From Hymenoscyphus infarciens (Eukaryota; Ascomycota; Leotiomycetes; Helotiales; Helotiaceae), in contig LLCB01000128.1 of assembly GCA_001414345.1 (NCBI GenBank), forward strand, positions 62,001-126,000: a stretch of DNA of 64,000 bases, written 5' to 3'. The position numbers were made by a program, and so were the translations under genes. Below the pieces are notes generated by a model, which did no database searches, was not told the origin of the DNA, and worked only from the letters and a program-made list of their open reading frames with translations. Shown here piece by piece: positions 33,821-43,161 of this stretch (the stretch's first letter is position 1; each line of letters starts with the position of its first letter).

Positions 33821-35887
33821 TCAAAGCCTACTCTCCCTTACTCCCAAACCTCCACTCATAAAAGGACCCTCATCCCGTCGTCCAAACAAAACCATCTCTC
33901 TCCCACCCCTAGACCCCCACCAAGCCACGCAAATAGAACTACGATCAACATCCATCTCCCCACTCTCCAACAATTCCCAAAATCGAGCTTTGCAATGTTC
34001 TCTCATCCCAGGGTCCTCTATTGCATTAAGGAGATTTGCTGATAATGGCAGCCAGTCCTCTAGTAAACCAAGTGGTAAGTTTGGTAGGGAATCGAGAAGA
34101 GTGAGGAGAAGGATAGCTTGTTCTGATAATGGTGGTGAGTCCTGGGCTTGTGCGTCTGCCTCACTTTTTATTGCTGCAGAAGGTAGGAGGGGAATAGTTG
34201 GTGCATTTAAAGCACGGTGATGTAGTAATTCAAGTAATGCTTCTGCTAAGTGAGGTTCAATGGCGGAAATTGGAGCTGGTGGTGTTGTCACTTCCATTAG
34301 CGCCTTGAATGCAAACCGGAATTGGCGAGGAGATAGGTTTGTGGGGAAGGAATTAAATAGGGATTCCACGTAGAACGGTAGAATCTTTCCCGTTAAGGGA
34401 CCGCTCTGTGGTGCAGCAAGCATCGCGAGCATAGCACTATGGGCAGCTTCAAATATTTCGAGGAGGTGAACATTTGCGGAGGGATTCAGATAAGGCGAGG
34501 CGGGGGTAAATATTAGGGATTCTGCGGTTGCGGGAGACATGATAAGTGTAAAATGTTCAACGGTATTGAGGTAGAAAAGGTCGTGATTTCGTTGCAATGG
34601 ATGTGAAGGTAATTGTCCTGCTTGAGATGGATATATGGTTCTCAAGAAATCCCTAGATTGGAGAGGAAATCGGTTGAGAATATCGATGGATGTAAGGTTG
34701 ACAAAGGTATAAGCGGAGAAAGCATTTGATCCCAGGCGGGATGAAACGAAGTGTATGTTTCGGAGAGTGAGAAGACTTTTAGATGCCACCACTGGTGCTA
34801 CCTGGTAGGAAGATAGGTGAGAGTTGATGACTGTTTTTGCGACGATTGCACGCAGTATTACTACAGTTGAGAACATGGCACTTTTCAGCACCTGCCACAG
34901 AACCGGGTAGGTCACCCGAAGGGTCTCGGGAGTGAGAAAAGTGGCCTCTTCTGAGGTATCAAGTTCTGACAACTTGTTTGATTCCCAGGCTGCCAATAGC
35001 TTGCCAGTAAAGACAAGTAGATGATCAAGAATTTCGATGGCCCGAGCCGGTGTTCTTGAATTCTCCACGGCATGTGCTAAAAGTCTTGATAGAGGCCCCA
35101 TTGAGGACACAAGAGGTTTCGACCCAAGCTTCTGGACGCGAAGAAACGATACAGATCTCGCGGACCAGTCAAACTTTCTTCCTGGTACTTCTCTGACATC
35201 GGGATTGATTACCTCGACGAAATGTCCGTCTTCATAACCATCGAAAGAAGTCATGGCCGTGGCCAAAGGCATTGCTAGATTATCATAGTCGAGGGATGCC
35301 CTGACATAACCTGAAAGTAGAGGGAAGGCGTGGTTTAAAGCAAGCGCGGTAGATGAGACTCCAAGCGGTCCAACATTGGCAGGTTCTCCCATCACGGCAT
35401 TTGTGGATATTGCAAGAGCCTCCTCCAGTTTTAATCGCAAAGACCGCGGGAGTCCTTGTCTATCCTGTCCTTCCATCCCCAAAAGAACCCCGGTAATTAC
35501 CAGCGCATGCTGCCATCGTGACGACCGTTCATCCAAGCCCTTCAAAACCGCTGTCGCCCATTCCTCACACGACAACCCCCCGCCGAGTCTGGGTTGATAG
35601 GCATCGAACGGCTTGCTGGTTCCGCCCTCGGTTTGGTAGGTATGAATTGTGATAGCGGCCGTGTTAAACACACTGATTGTTCGGTAACTGGTTGAAAGGC
35701 CATCCACCCGGTGCCAAATGGCTGGTGCGGCGAGGAGATGCGAGGTGAGGAGGGTAATGTTTAGAGGATTCGAGAGAGTCGTGAGCAGTGACGTCGTGCT
35801 GGAGATAATTCTGCTGGTCTGCTCCGGATCGGACGAGGGATTCTGATATGTACGAAGCACACTTGTGAGAAGGCGATCCGCCGGCAT
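33821..35887 (-). CDS. PEX8: Peroxin 8, intraperoxisomal import protein
   Basis: One uninterrupted reading frame. I chose the ATG at 35887, giving MPADRLLTSVLRTYQNPSSD, the typical Pex8 start, and 688 residues. The frame is open upstream to an ATG at 36007, but that 40-residue extension looks unlike the family and overlaps the divergent promoter. Conserved blocks follow: LLTTLSNPLNITLLTSHLL, APAIWH, WQHALVITGVLLGMEGQDRQ and ALALNHAFPLLSGYVR. The protein ends in ESRL, that is, a C-terminal SRL peroxisomal targeting signal, as expected for Pex8, which sits on the matrix face and links the docking and RING complexes of the import machinery. No transmembrane segment is obvious. A copia element inserted 128 bp past the stop codon. 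Confidence 0.88.
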   Translation of the reverse strand: MPADRLLTSVLRTYQNPSSDPEQTSRIISSTTSLLTTLSNPLNITLLTSHLLAAPAIWHRVDGLSTSYRTISVFNTAAITIHTYQTEGGTSKPFDAYQPRLGGGLSCEEWATAVLKGLDERSSRWQHALVITGVLLGMEGQDRQGLPRSLRLKLEEALAISTNAVMGEPANVGPLGVSSTALALNHAFPLLSGYVRASLDYDNLAMPLATAMTSFDGYEDGHFVEVINPDVREVPGRKFDWSARSVSFLRVQKLGSKPLVSSMGPLSRLLAHAVENSRTPARAIEILDHLLVFTGKLLAAWESNKLSELDTSEEATFLTPETLRVTYPVLWQVLKSAMFSTVVILRAIVAKTVINSHLSSYQVAPVVASKSLLTLRNIHFVSSRLGSNAFSAYTFVNLTSIDILNRFPLQSRDFLRTIYPSQAGQLPSHPLQRNHDLFYLNTVEHFTLIMSPATAESLIFTPASPYLNPSANVHLLEIFEAAHSAMLAMLAAPQSGPLTGKILPFYVESLFNSFPTNLSPRQFRFAFKALMEVTTPPAPISAIEPHLAEALLELLHHRALNAPTIPLLPSAAIKSEADAQAQDSPPLSEQAILLLTLLDSLPNLPLGLLEDWLPLSANLLNAIEDPGMREHCKARFWELLESGEMDVDRSSICVAWWGSRGGREMVLFGRRDEGPFMSGGLGVRESRL

Positions 35888-36091
35888 ATCTTCTACCGCG
35901 GGATCATTTGCTATGATCGTGGTGGTGTTGGGTGTTGTTTGTGCTCTACAAGTCGACCTGCCCGGAAAGCTTGTTGGGCCGAGGCATTTCAGCCTTCTCT
36001 TCCACACCCGCCGTCCCTAGCCAGTCTCGAGCCAGTCAACACCACACCACGACGCGCCGCGAGGCTGGATGCCTTCAAATATCTCATCATC
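35888..36091. promoter_or_regulatory. Divergent promoter region, PEX8 / small membrane protein
   Basis: The chosen start codons are 204 bp apart and divergent, so both promoters lie here. No named site is recognised. Confidence 0.4.
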
Positions 36092-36655
36092 ATGGTCGTC
36101 AAGTATGTATTCTCTTGCTCTGCTACAACTTTGCTTCTGCTAACATACATAATAGTGCACGGCTTCAGAATCCTACCCCTTTGGATTACACGACTCCGTC
36201 CTTTCCGTCTCTCTACTATCCTTACCGTGCAAAACCCGGGGAAGCAAAATATCTTTACTTTGCCTACGATATATGGCGATACACGTTACTATGGACAGTG
36301 ATACAATTTGCTTTCTTTCACCTGGTGGTAGCTGGCTGGGCTGTCGTAATGCAACTGGGGAAAACCAAGCATGCGTGGAAATACGTTTGGGCCATACCGC
36401 TCTTCTACGCTCTCCTGTCTGGCATTGAAGCTGTTTTGGCAGGAAGTATCACCGGGCTAATGTCAGTACACACTTCCTGGGCACCATGTGGATATGTTTC
36501 GCAGTACGAGGGTCAATTGCTAACTTCAGCAAAGTCTCGGGGCCGTTTACAACGCGGGATATTTCGGAATGTCGACATGGATACCGTTCGTATGGTCACT
36601 TATTAACGTTTTAATTGTTATTCTCTCGTCATTCTCTATTCAGGGTGGGCTATGA
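36092..36655 (+). CDS. Small multi-pass membrane protein, conserved in fungi, function unknown
   Basis: Three exons: 36092-36102 (11 nt), 36156-36461 and 36535-36655; 145 residues. The splice joins read ATG GTC GTC AA|T and CTA AT|T, keeping one frame: MVVNARLQNPTPLDYTTPSF, then YDIWRYTLLWTVIQFAFFHL, an FYALLSGIEAVLAGSITGLI region, AVYNAGYFGMSTWIPFVW, and the end SSFSIQGGL. Four hydrophobic segments are visible. A Gly-rich third segment and the STWIPFVW loop are features I associate with an uncharacterised ascomycete integral membrane family. There are no catalytic motifs. The last exon is hidden within short frames and is easily missed. Confidence 0.75.
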
Positions 36656-36777
36656 GAAGCCTTTGATCAGACTCTTTCGAAATACCAAGGCCTCAGGACT
36701 AGAAGAATAGCACGAAGCCAACATTCTGGGACTGGTGTTTTCTTCCAAATCTTTTATACCAGACACCCCAATGGCTA

Positions 36778-37595
36778 CTATATTTGTCCAGCAACGCTTG
36801 CAGCTGGAATGGCCACTGCATCATCCGAAGATTTTGTAGCTAATCTTGGGTCGGGCTCTTTCGGTTCGATTTTTCGAATTATACGTGCTGGATTGCCGAC
36901 TGCAAGATGAAAGTCCGGAATGTCCTTTGTAACCACACTACCAGCCCCGATGGTACATCCTCTGCCAATGGTCTTGCCAGGCAAAACAATCACGTTTCCA
37001 CCAAGCCAGCAATCTTCTCCAACAACGATGGGCGCACCATCTTCTGGCCCCTTTATGCCGTTACGCAGGAACGGGTCAAGTGGATGGCCTCCAGAATATA
37101 AGGAACAATTTGGTCCCATCATAGTTCGGGCGCCGATGGTGATTGGACAGGTGTCAATGAAGGTCGTGTTACAATTGACGTAAACACCTTTACCAAGCCT
37201 AATAGGGATGAGTTTCTGCTGATACCCTCGGTGTCTTCTGGAAAACGTACCTGACATTGAATCCATAGTCAACTTTGGTTATAGGAGCGTCAATATACGG
37301 CTCATCTTGGAGCAGTGCATCGTCTTCTTCTTCCGTTGCAGCAGGAGGCGGCAGAGGAGTATGGTCGTCAGCGATGCTAGGCACACGTCAAAATGCAACT
37401 ACTCAAAATAGTGGATTTGACATACACTTTCCACAACTCTATCAGTTCCCTCCTTGAAGCTCCATGGGCTGTGTTGAAGTTGTGGAGAGCTTGTTGTGCC
37501 TTCTTCCGTTTAGCAGCCAATGAAGGAGTAAAAGCAGTGTACATTTCTCCACGCAGCATGCGCGCTTCGTTCTCTGCGTCAGATATCTTTTCCAT
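36778..37595 (-). CDS. Hexapeptide-repeat sugar O-acetyltransferase (maltose/NodL type)
   Basis: Three exons on the minus strand: 37426-37595, 37251-37376 and 36778-37198; 238 residues. The first in-frame ATG is at 37595 (MEKISDAENEARMLRGEMYT); the upstream extension has no ATG. The N-terminus is the Mac domain of maltose acetyltransferases. The second exon adds an acidic linker and DYGFNVRLGKGVYVNCNTTF after splicing. The left-handed beta-helix follows: DTCPITIGARTMMGPNCSLY, SGGHPLDPFLRNG, which carries the probable catalytic His, VGEDCWLGGNVIVLPG, and GAGSVVTKDIPDFHLAVGNP. The family transfers acetyl from acetyl-CoA to sugars; the acceptor here is unknown. It converges with the small membrane-protein gene, 122 bp between stops. 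Confidence 0.88.
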
Positions 37596-38022
37596 GGTGC
37601 CGAGACTTATGTTGTCTAAATCGGAGTTTGTAGAATCGTCCAAATTGTAAAAGTGGCTTTGCGCCCAGGGCGATACTTGTGATAAAATTATGTAAATATA
37701 AAGCTGAAACTGTTAAATGTTGCCTATATTTAATTCGTATTTGACATCAAGAGGCTCGAAAATCAACCCACTATCCACCTCCTTTCATCTCCTTCGTTTA
37801 AAGCTCGGTAGAACTACCCCACCTTTCTACCTCGGTGTGGAACAATATTGATCCAGACTTCGAATACACAGCCTCGTCCCCCGGATTGGATTTGGTTCTA
37901 AACAAAGAGCAACAAGGTTTGGTACAGCATCCATCTTCTCGAAGACCTTGCCTTTCTCGAATTAGTTCGATAACGCTTTAGGCCGGTCATGGAAACACAC
38001 ACTTTCCATACTCCCATACAAA
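37596..38022. promoter_or_regulatory. Divergent intergenic region, acetyltransferase / HMG-ICMT gene
   Basis: These 427 bp separate divergent start codons. No factor site is recognised. Confidence 0.35.
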
Positions 38023-39258
38023 ATGTCTGAGCAAGAAAGAAGCAACGCTTCGACTTCAAATGTTCGGCGTCGACGCGACCCAAATGCGCCTAAACGCAAT
38101 CGCCCTGCATACCTGTGGTTTACCCACGACGAATATGAGAAGGTTGAGCAGGAAATTCCGGGCCTTACTTTTAGTACGTTGTATCAATGCTCCCTCTGCC
38201 GCATATATTAACCTCGGATTCTAGGTCAACGATCCCAAGAGTTCCTAACCCGCTGGAAAGCACTCACCGATGACCAACGTGCTGTTTACGTAGAAAGGGC
38301 GGCACAAGACAAGAGGAGATATGAGGAGGAGAAATCTGTATACGATGCAGTAGAAGGGGTGGATGAGTCAGAAGAATCGTCTTCAGACGAGGAACCTATT
38401 CTTGGCTCACGGGGGCCAGCCCCTTTCAATAAACGACCTTCGGTCTTCAATAATGGTGGAATAGGGCAAATATCGACCAATCACGACCAGGGCCCAGATC
38501 TCTTCGAACGATTGCCAGTGGAAATGACAGTCGCCCTAGACCTATGGGAGCAGAAATTCAAGCCTGGCCATGTGCGATCCCTCGCCGGGATTGCGCTGCG
38601 CGCGGGTTTGCTAGGAGGAACACTATTCAGTTCAACCATTCTCACCATATACCTGCTATATAAAGGAAACCCACTTTGGCGCGCGCCATTCTTCATCGCC
38701 AACCTCTCCCTCTTCCATTTCCTCGAATTCTACACCACCGCTTTTGCAAACACCGCAAACGCGGATGTTTCTTCATTCCTCCTCTCTAGTAATGGTGTTG
38801 CATATAACATCGCACATACAGGTGCTCTCACCGAATGTCTACTTTCCCACTGGCTCCTCCCATCCTCTATTTTCCCTCGGGTCATACACAACATTCTCCT
38901 CTTCGCAGGTCTAACTTTCATCCTCGTGGGTCAGGTCATCCGCACAACAGCCATCCTACAAGCTGGACCTTCTTTCACACACATCGTAGCACAAAGAAAA
39001 AAGAGCACCCACGTTCTCATTACGCAAGGTGTCTATTCAGTCTTCCGACATCCCAGTTATTTCGGATTCTTCTGGTGGGGAATAGGTACTCAATTAATGC
39101 TTGGGAATTCACTCTGTTTTCTGGCGTACTCTGTGGTGCTGTGGAGGTTTTTCGATAGGAGGATTTATGGGGAGGAATTGTTTTTGGTGAATTTCTTTGG
39201 GAAGGAGTATACTGATTATAAAGCGAGAACGCCGACGGGCATACCACTTATCAAGTGA
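38023..39258 (+). CDS. HMG-box domain joined in frame to Ste14-type isoprenylcysteine carboxyl methyltransferase
   Basis: Two exons, 38023-38173 and 38225-39258, joined across a 51-nt intron (TTT A|GT); 394 residues. Residues about 20-100 form an HMG box: RRRRDPNAPKRNRPAYLWFT, then RSQEFLTRWKALTDDQRAVY and AAQDKRRYEEEKSVYDA, close to Nhp6-type proteins. An acidic tail (DESEESSSDEE) follows. Without a stop the frame continues into FKPGHVRSLAGIALRAGLLG and several hydrophobic helices, then the ICMT signature VYSVFRHPSYFGFFWWGIG and RIYGEELFLVNFFGKEY, ending GIPLIK. ICMT methylates the prenylated C-terminal Cys of a-factor-like pheromones and Ras/Rho proteins in the ER membrane. DNA binding and ER methylation in one chain is unusual. 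An internal start at the ATG near 38524 (MTVALDLWEQKFKPG) could give a separate methyltransferase. Confidence 0.8.
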
Positions 39259-39800
39259 GATTGACTTGTTGGGGATAAGCGTGGAGGGTATGGGTAGCAT
39301 AGCAGCTATATTATGGAGTTTGGAAATACCAGGGGATATCAGGGGGGGGGCGGCGCTGTATTTACAGGGTGTGAATTTTTTCTTCGGATTTTTACGTTCT
39401 CTGAATCACATTTGATTCAAATCATTATAGAACTCGGAAATTTTGGGTTTACGGAAAAGACTGAACTTTGTCAAAGTCGTTTCAAACTCTCCTTGGGAAT
39501 TGCAAGGTTGGTAATAAATATTCCACATTCCAATCGCCACCACAAACTACAACACAATAAGTTTTTTTACATTATGTTTTTACAAGATGGGGTTATTAGT
39601 AGGTCATCAACAGATAGCCTAAATCTTTTACAAGATATTTCTACACTATAGGAGTATCAGTAGGTGACCTACAAACAGCAAACTCGTGACTATTCACAGG
39701 TTATCTGCAACGATGTTACAAGATGGAAGTATTCGTAGGCAACCTAACAATATTTACTTTTAAGCAGAGCGGGCTAATTGTAAGGGTTCTAGCGAATGTA

Positions 39801-39896
39801 GTCATCGTTGTAAGGTCGGGATCTCCACTGCTGGTCACCCAAACCATCTAGACAAGTGGCTTTACGTGTACTCGAGTACAGCTCGATCGTATGACT
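39801..39896 (-). ncRNA. 5S rRNA-like sequence (diverged copy or pseudogene)
   Basis: On the minus strand, GTCATACGA at the 5' end and ACGATGAC at the 3' end can pair as helix I. Between them lie TAAAGCCACT and TTTGGGTGACCAGCAG, followed by GATCCCGACCTTACAACG. These match in order the 3' domain and internal control region of fungal 5S rRNA (consensus TAAGCCAC, GGGTGACCA, ATCCCG, TTGTA). The total length is about 96 nt against about 118 nt, and the loop B/C region seems shortened. Pezizomycotina scatter 5S genes and 5S pseudogenes through the genome. I consider a diverged or deleted copy most likely. Confidence 0.45.
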
Positions 39897-40219
39897 TTAG
39901 TACATGCGATGCCGCAAATCTGCAATAAAACCACAACTACGACTTCGACTTGAAAAAAGTCGTAAACTTCGATACAGAGACCAGTTGATAACTGATAAAT
40001 CTCCTAGTGTTTTTATTTTAAGTTTGCTATTTTTTTCTAAGGCTTGAGTGGTGGATAAACTGGTATTTGCTAGCTTATCTGGAGTTCGAGTTTACTCGAT
40101 GTTTAGTGGCTTACCCGGTAATTGTTAGATTACTCAAAATTTTCCTTTTAGGCCCCAAATCTCGTGATTGCTTACTCGTTATTTAACAGCTTCCTTGATA
40201 ATTGTTTAAGGGCTAAAAA

Positions 40220-40305
40220 TTAGTCGCTAGCTTACTGGTTGGCTTACTCGGGTGAGAGTAAGCTGTAAGTAAGCTGTGGGTAAGCCGAGAGTAAGCTTAG
40301 GGCGA
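40220..40305. repeat. Cluster of direct and inverted GTAAGC/GCTTAC motifs
   Basis: gcttac appears twice, followed by gtaagc/gtaagt-type words four to five times within 85 bp, so the two halves can fold into a hairpin. The surrounding 300 bp contain more gcttac words. Non-coding. Confidence 0.6.
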
Positions 40306-41042
40306 GCCCCGTGAGCCGCCAGCATGTAGACTGACTGGTCTCCCGGTGGACAAGAATTAACTGGACGTAGAAAAATCGTAAAAATATAGGGAAAATAATA
40401 GCAGCTGCAGAGGACACTAATTGAGCAGACGATCGAGGGTGTCAAGTTTTTACTTGGTTTGCGTTGCTTTGTAAGTGTTGTAGGCTGTCCTAGAAAAATG
40501 GAATACTTTCACCTATCTTCATTATCTGAAACCTTCAGGAAAACCACACAAAAAGCAAATATTTCCAGAAACTTGTAGACCAAGAACAATAACACAGCAT
40601 CTTACATAAAAGTAGTGTAACTCCAAATCTCTTCAATGCCCAAGCGCCCCCCCAAGTTTACAGATCAAGCCTCACTCCTGTCTCGCTCATCTCCATTTGC
40701 ACTCCCCCAAGTGCAATTTAATTTATCTTGTCCTTGAAGCATGCAACTATACCCGCTGCTTAATTCAATATGTTGCATTTGCATCTAGGGTCGTCGGGAT
40801 CAGTTCCATTGTCAACTTCAACCATTTCATCTCCCTCCTCGGTGTCATCCTTAGGGGGCGTCTGTGTTGCCATTACAGCGCCTAACTTTTATTGGCAGTG
40901 AATATGGTGCGAGTGCCGGAATAATTACTATTGAAAATCAGAAAATCGGCTGCGGAAGTGGCTTCATCGTAGCTGCGGCTCTCATTTTGAGTTCGTCCTT
41001 GGGCACGCCGTCGTACCTATGGATGGTCAGTTGCTAGGTGTC

Positions 41043-41640
41043 TTACCCTCCCTTTTGGCCATTTTGACGGAGATTAAGCGTATTCCCAACCCGTTTGATT
41101 TCATCATCTGAATTTACAACACTGATTGCGTTGGCGTTTAAGCGATCGTAAACATCTTGAGCACTGAGTTTTGAGTAACCCTCATAACCCATGATTTGTG
41201 CCATCACACCGGCGACTGTGGAGGATCTCAGAGTTAGTATTGTCATTTCTAAAAGTATGTCTGTGATTGAGAAGAATCGGTAGCGAGAGGAAGAAACAGA
41301 GTTTCGACTCTCTTAGAACAACCAGAAAGAGGAACAAGAAACTCGGTGCACACTCACCATGGGGGCAGGCCATGCTTGTTCCACTAGCCCATTCGTATTT
41401 GTTGATAGCCTCTGCATCAGTTTCATCTACGAAGAAAGACCAGACGGTCTTTCACAGTGCGCAGTTGTTGAGCTGTTTCTCGTAGTTCAATCCTCAGATA
41501 TCTGCATAACCACCAGTCCACCGGTTGTAGTTTATATCGACAGCTCAGACGCTGAAAGTGGATGTGAATATGCTAACATCAGCATTTGTCTCACCAACGT
41601 TCAAGCATGGCAAAATACCACGTCACAGGTAGTTTAGTTG
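41043..41640 (-). pseudogene. Subtilisin-like (S8) serine protease, C-terminal relic
   Basis: On the minus strand, an exon at 41358-41426 reads DAEAINKYEWASGTSMACPH. It splices through GTGAGT..CACAG (41216-41357) into VAGVMAQIMGYEGYSKLSAQ, then DVYDRLNANA. Together they give GTSMACPHVAG, the catalytic-Ser block of subtilases, and the frame ends at 41043. Upstream the homologous frame reads CLNVGETNADVSIFTSTFS but is interrupted by two TGA codons (before AVDINYN and GLNYEK). The Asp and His catalytic blocks are not found between here and 43 kb. It is thus a truncated relic. Confidence 0.65.
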
Positions 41641-43161
41641 GTTGGTCCAGAATCCACAGAATCAACACAAGTACAAGTACGAAGGTAGAAGTTCAACGCG
41701 CAAGAAGGATATATTGACTGGTCAAGGCTTCAAGTTTACGGCGACCAAAGGATTTGGATTTCTCAACGCGTGTGTTTAAAACTGTCTTTTATGACGAGCA
41801 GGACAAAAGACTATACCAACGCATCTGAACAAGCTAAACAATCTACGTTGAACAGAGGAGAATCAAACAATACAACAGCCTGAGATTTATTGACATATGT
41901 AGAAAAAGAAAGCAGCAGTCCTTCATCTTACAAGAAGAATAAGAAGAAGTAAATCAACCAACGATGCATTCATCTTATCGCCTAACCCATGTTTAGTCAA
42001 TTGATATAATTCTCCCACATACTTTAACACAATATCTTTCAATAAAGATGGATGCCATACGAGAAACCCCAACGAGTACTTCTATGTGTAGGTAGTGTAA
42101 TTACACAAATCCTCAATGCCACAACACTTTCCCAAAATCTCCACATCAAACCTTCACAGCCCTCTCATTGACCGCGTTCACCATACCCGCCCCTCTGTTG
42201 AACTCCCCCACGCTCTCGCCACCAAAGAGTATCACAAACCCCTCATAATCATCCCACAAAACCCCACTTGTGAAAAAACTGAGACACAAAACATATGTAG
42301 TACAACCACACCCCTTAATAAGCACCCCTCCATTAGGTGCCGCATAGCCGAGTTCTTGAAGACGGGCTCTGCGATTTTCTCCACCCTTACAACGCCCAAA
42401 TCTTTAAAACTTGAGAGTAGTACTAACGAGCATTAAAAGAACGCTTCAGGACTTTGGGGTAAGTTTCGCGACTGAATTCAGACTCTGGAGGTTCATTCAT
42501 CTCGTGGGGTGTCCGCGCATGGGTCAAGCGGTTGGGGTTCAAGTTGTAGTAGCCGAGCTACCACCACTCATAGCTAAGTAACAGGCACCACGAAGAACGA
42601 AAGCCAGAACGGGAAGGAAGAGTCAATAAGAGAAGCAAGGTAATCAAGTAATCAAATATCAATCAATTTAACCATATTCTATCTCCACTATCATGCCACT
42701 CGCCAGGCCATCCTCCCCATTCGAATCCCCTCAGTCTTCGAATTTTGGTATCATAGAGAAATTCCACCAATCTAACCACAGTAACACGCACGCACGCCCG
42801 CTCACTCGCTCACATCATATATCATGCACCGCTCCTCCATCTCTCATTAAGAAGCAGACAAAAAAGACTAACGCCCGCCCATGACCAAACCACCAATGCA
42901 CAAAATGCATCTGAAAATGCCGCACGCAAATGTGCGTCTTCCAAAACCAAGAAGAAATATTAACAAGTACATATACAAACTCCCCCATCAACAAACACCT
43001 ACACACCAAATAATAAAAAGTAAAGAGTAACCCAGGGAAAATATGCCAACTTTGCATGAATGACCAATCGACAAAATGCCAGAGGGCGTGAGCCCAAACA
43101 GAAAAGAGAGAGAGACAAGGAAGATGCACTTTCTCCCTCTCTTTTTCTTTCTTCTTAAGTC
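41641..43161. other. Intergenic, no supported gene
   Basis: The plus-strand frames at 42116-42436 and 42693-42884 are Ser/Pro/Thr/His-rich low-complexity text and show no domain. The right end is the 3' flank of the CLC gene. Confidence 0.45.

Larger units (their letters stand above)
39259..41042. other. Intergenic, holds a 5S-like sequence and short repeats
   Basis: No protein gene is supported. The ORF at 39313-39651 runs across a G-homopolymer and shows no domain. Confidence 0.5.

Noticed and set aside
36008..36091. N-terminal extension of PEX8 and competing plus-strand frames at 35932-36606
   Set aside because: The extension is unlike Pex8 and overlaps the divergent promoter. The long plus frame is partly intron read-through of the small membrane-protein gene.
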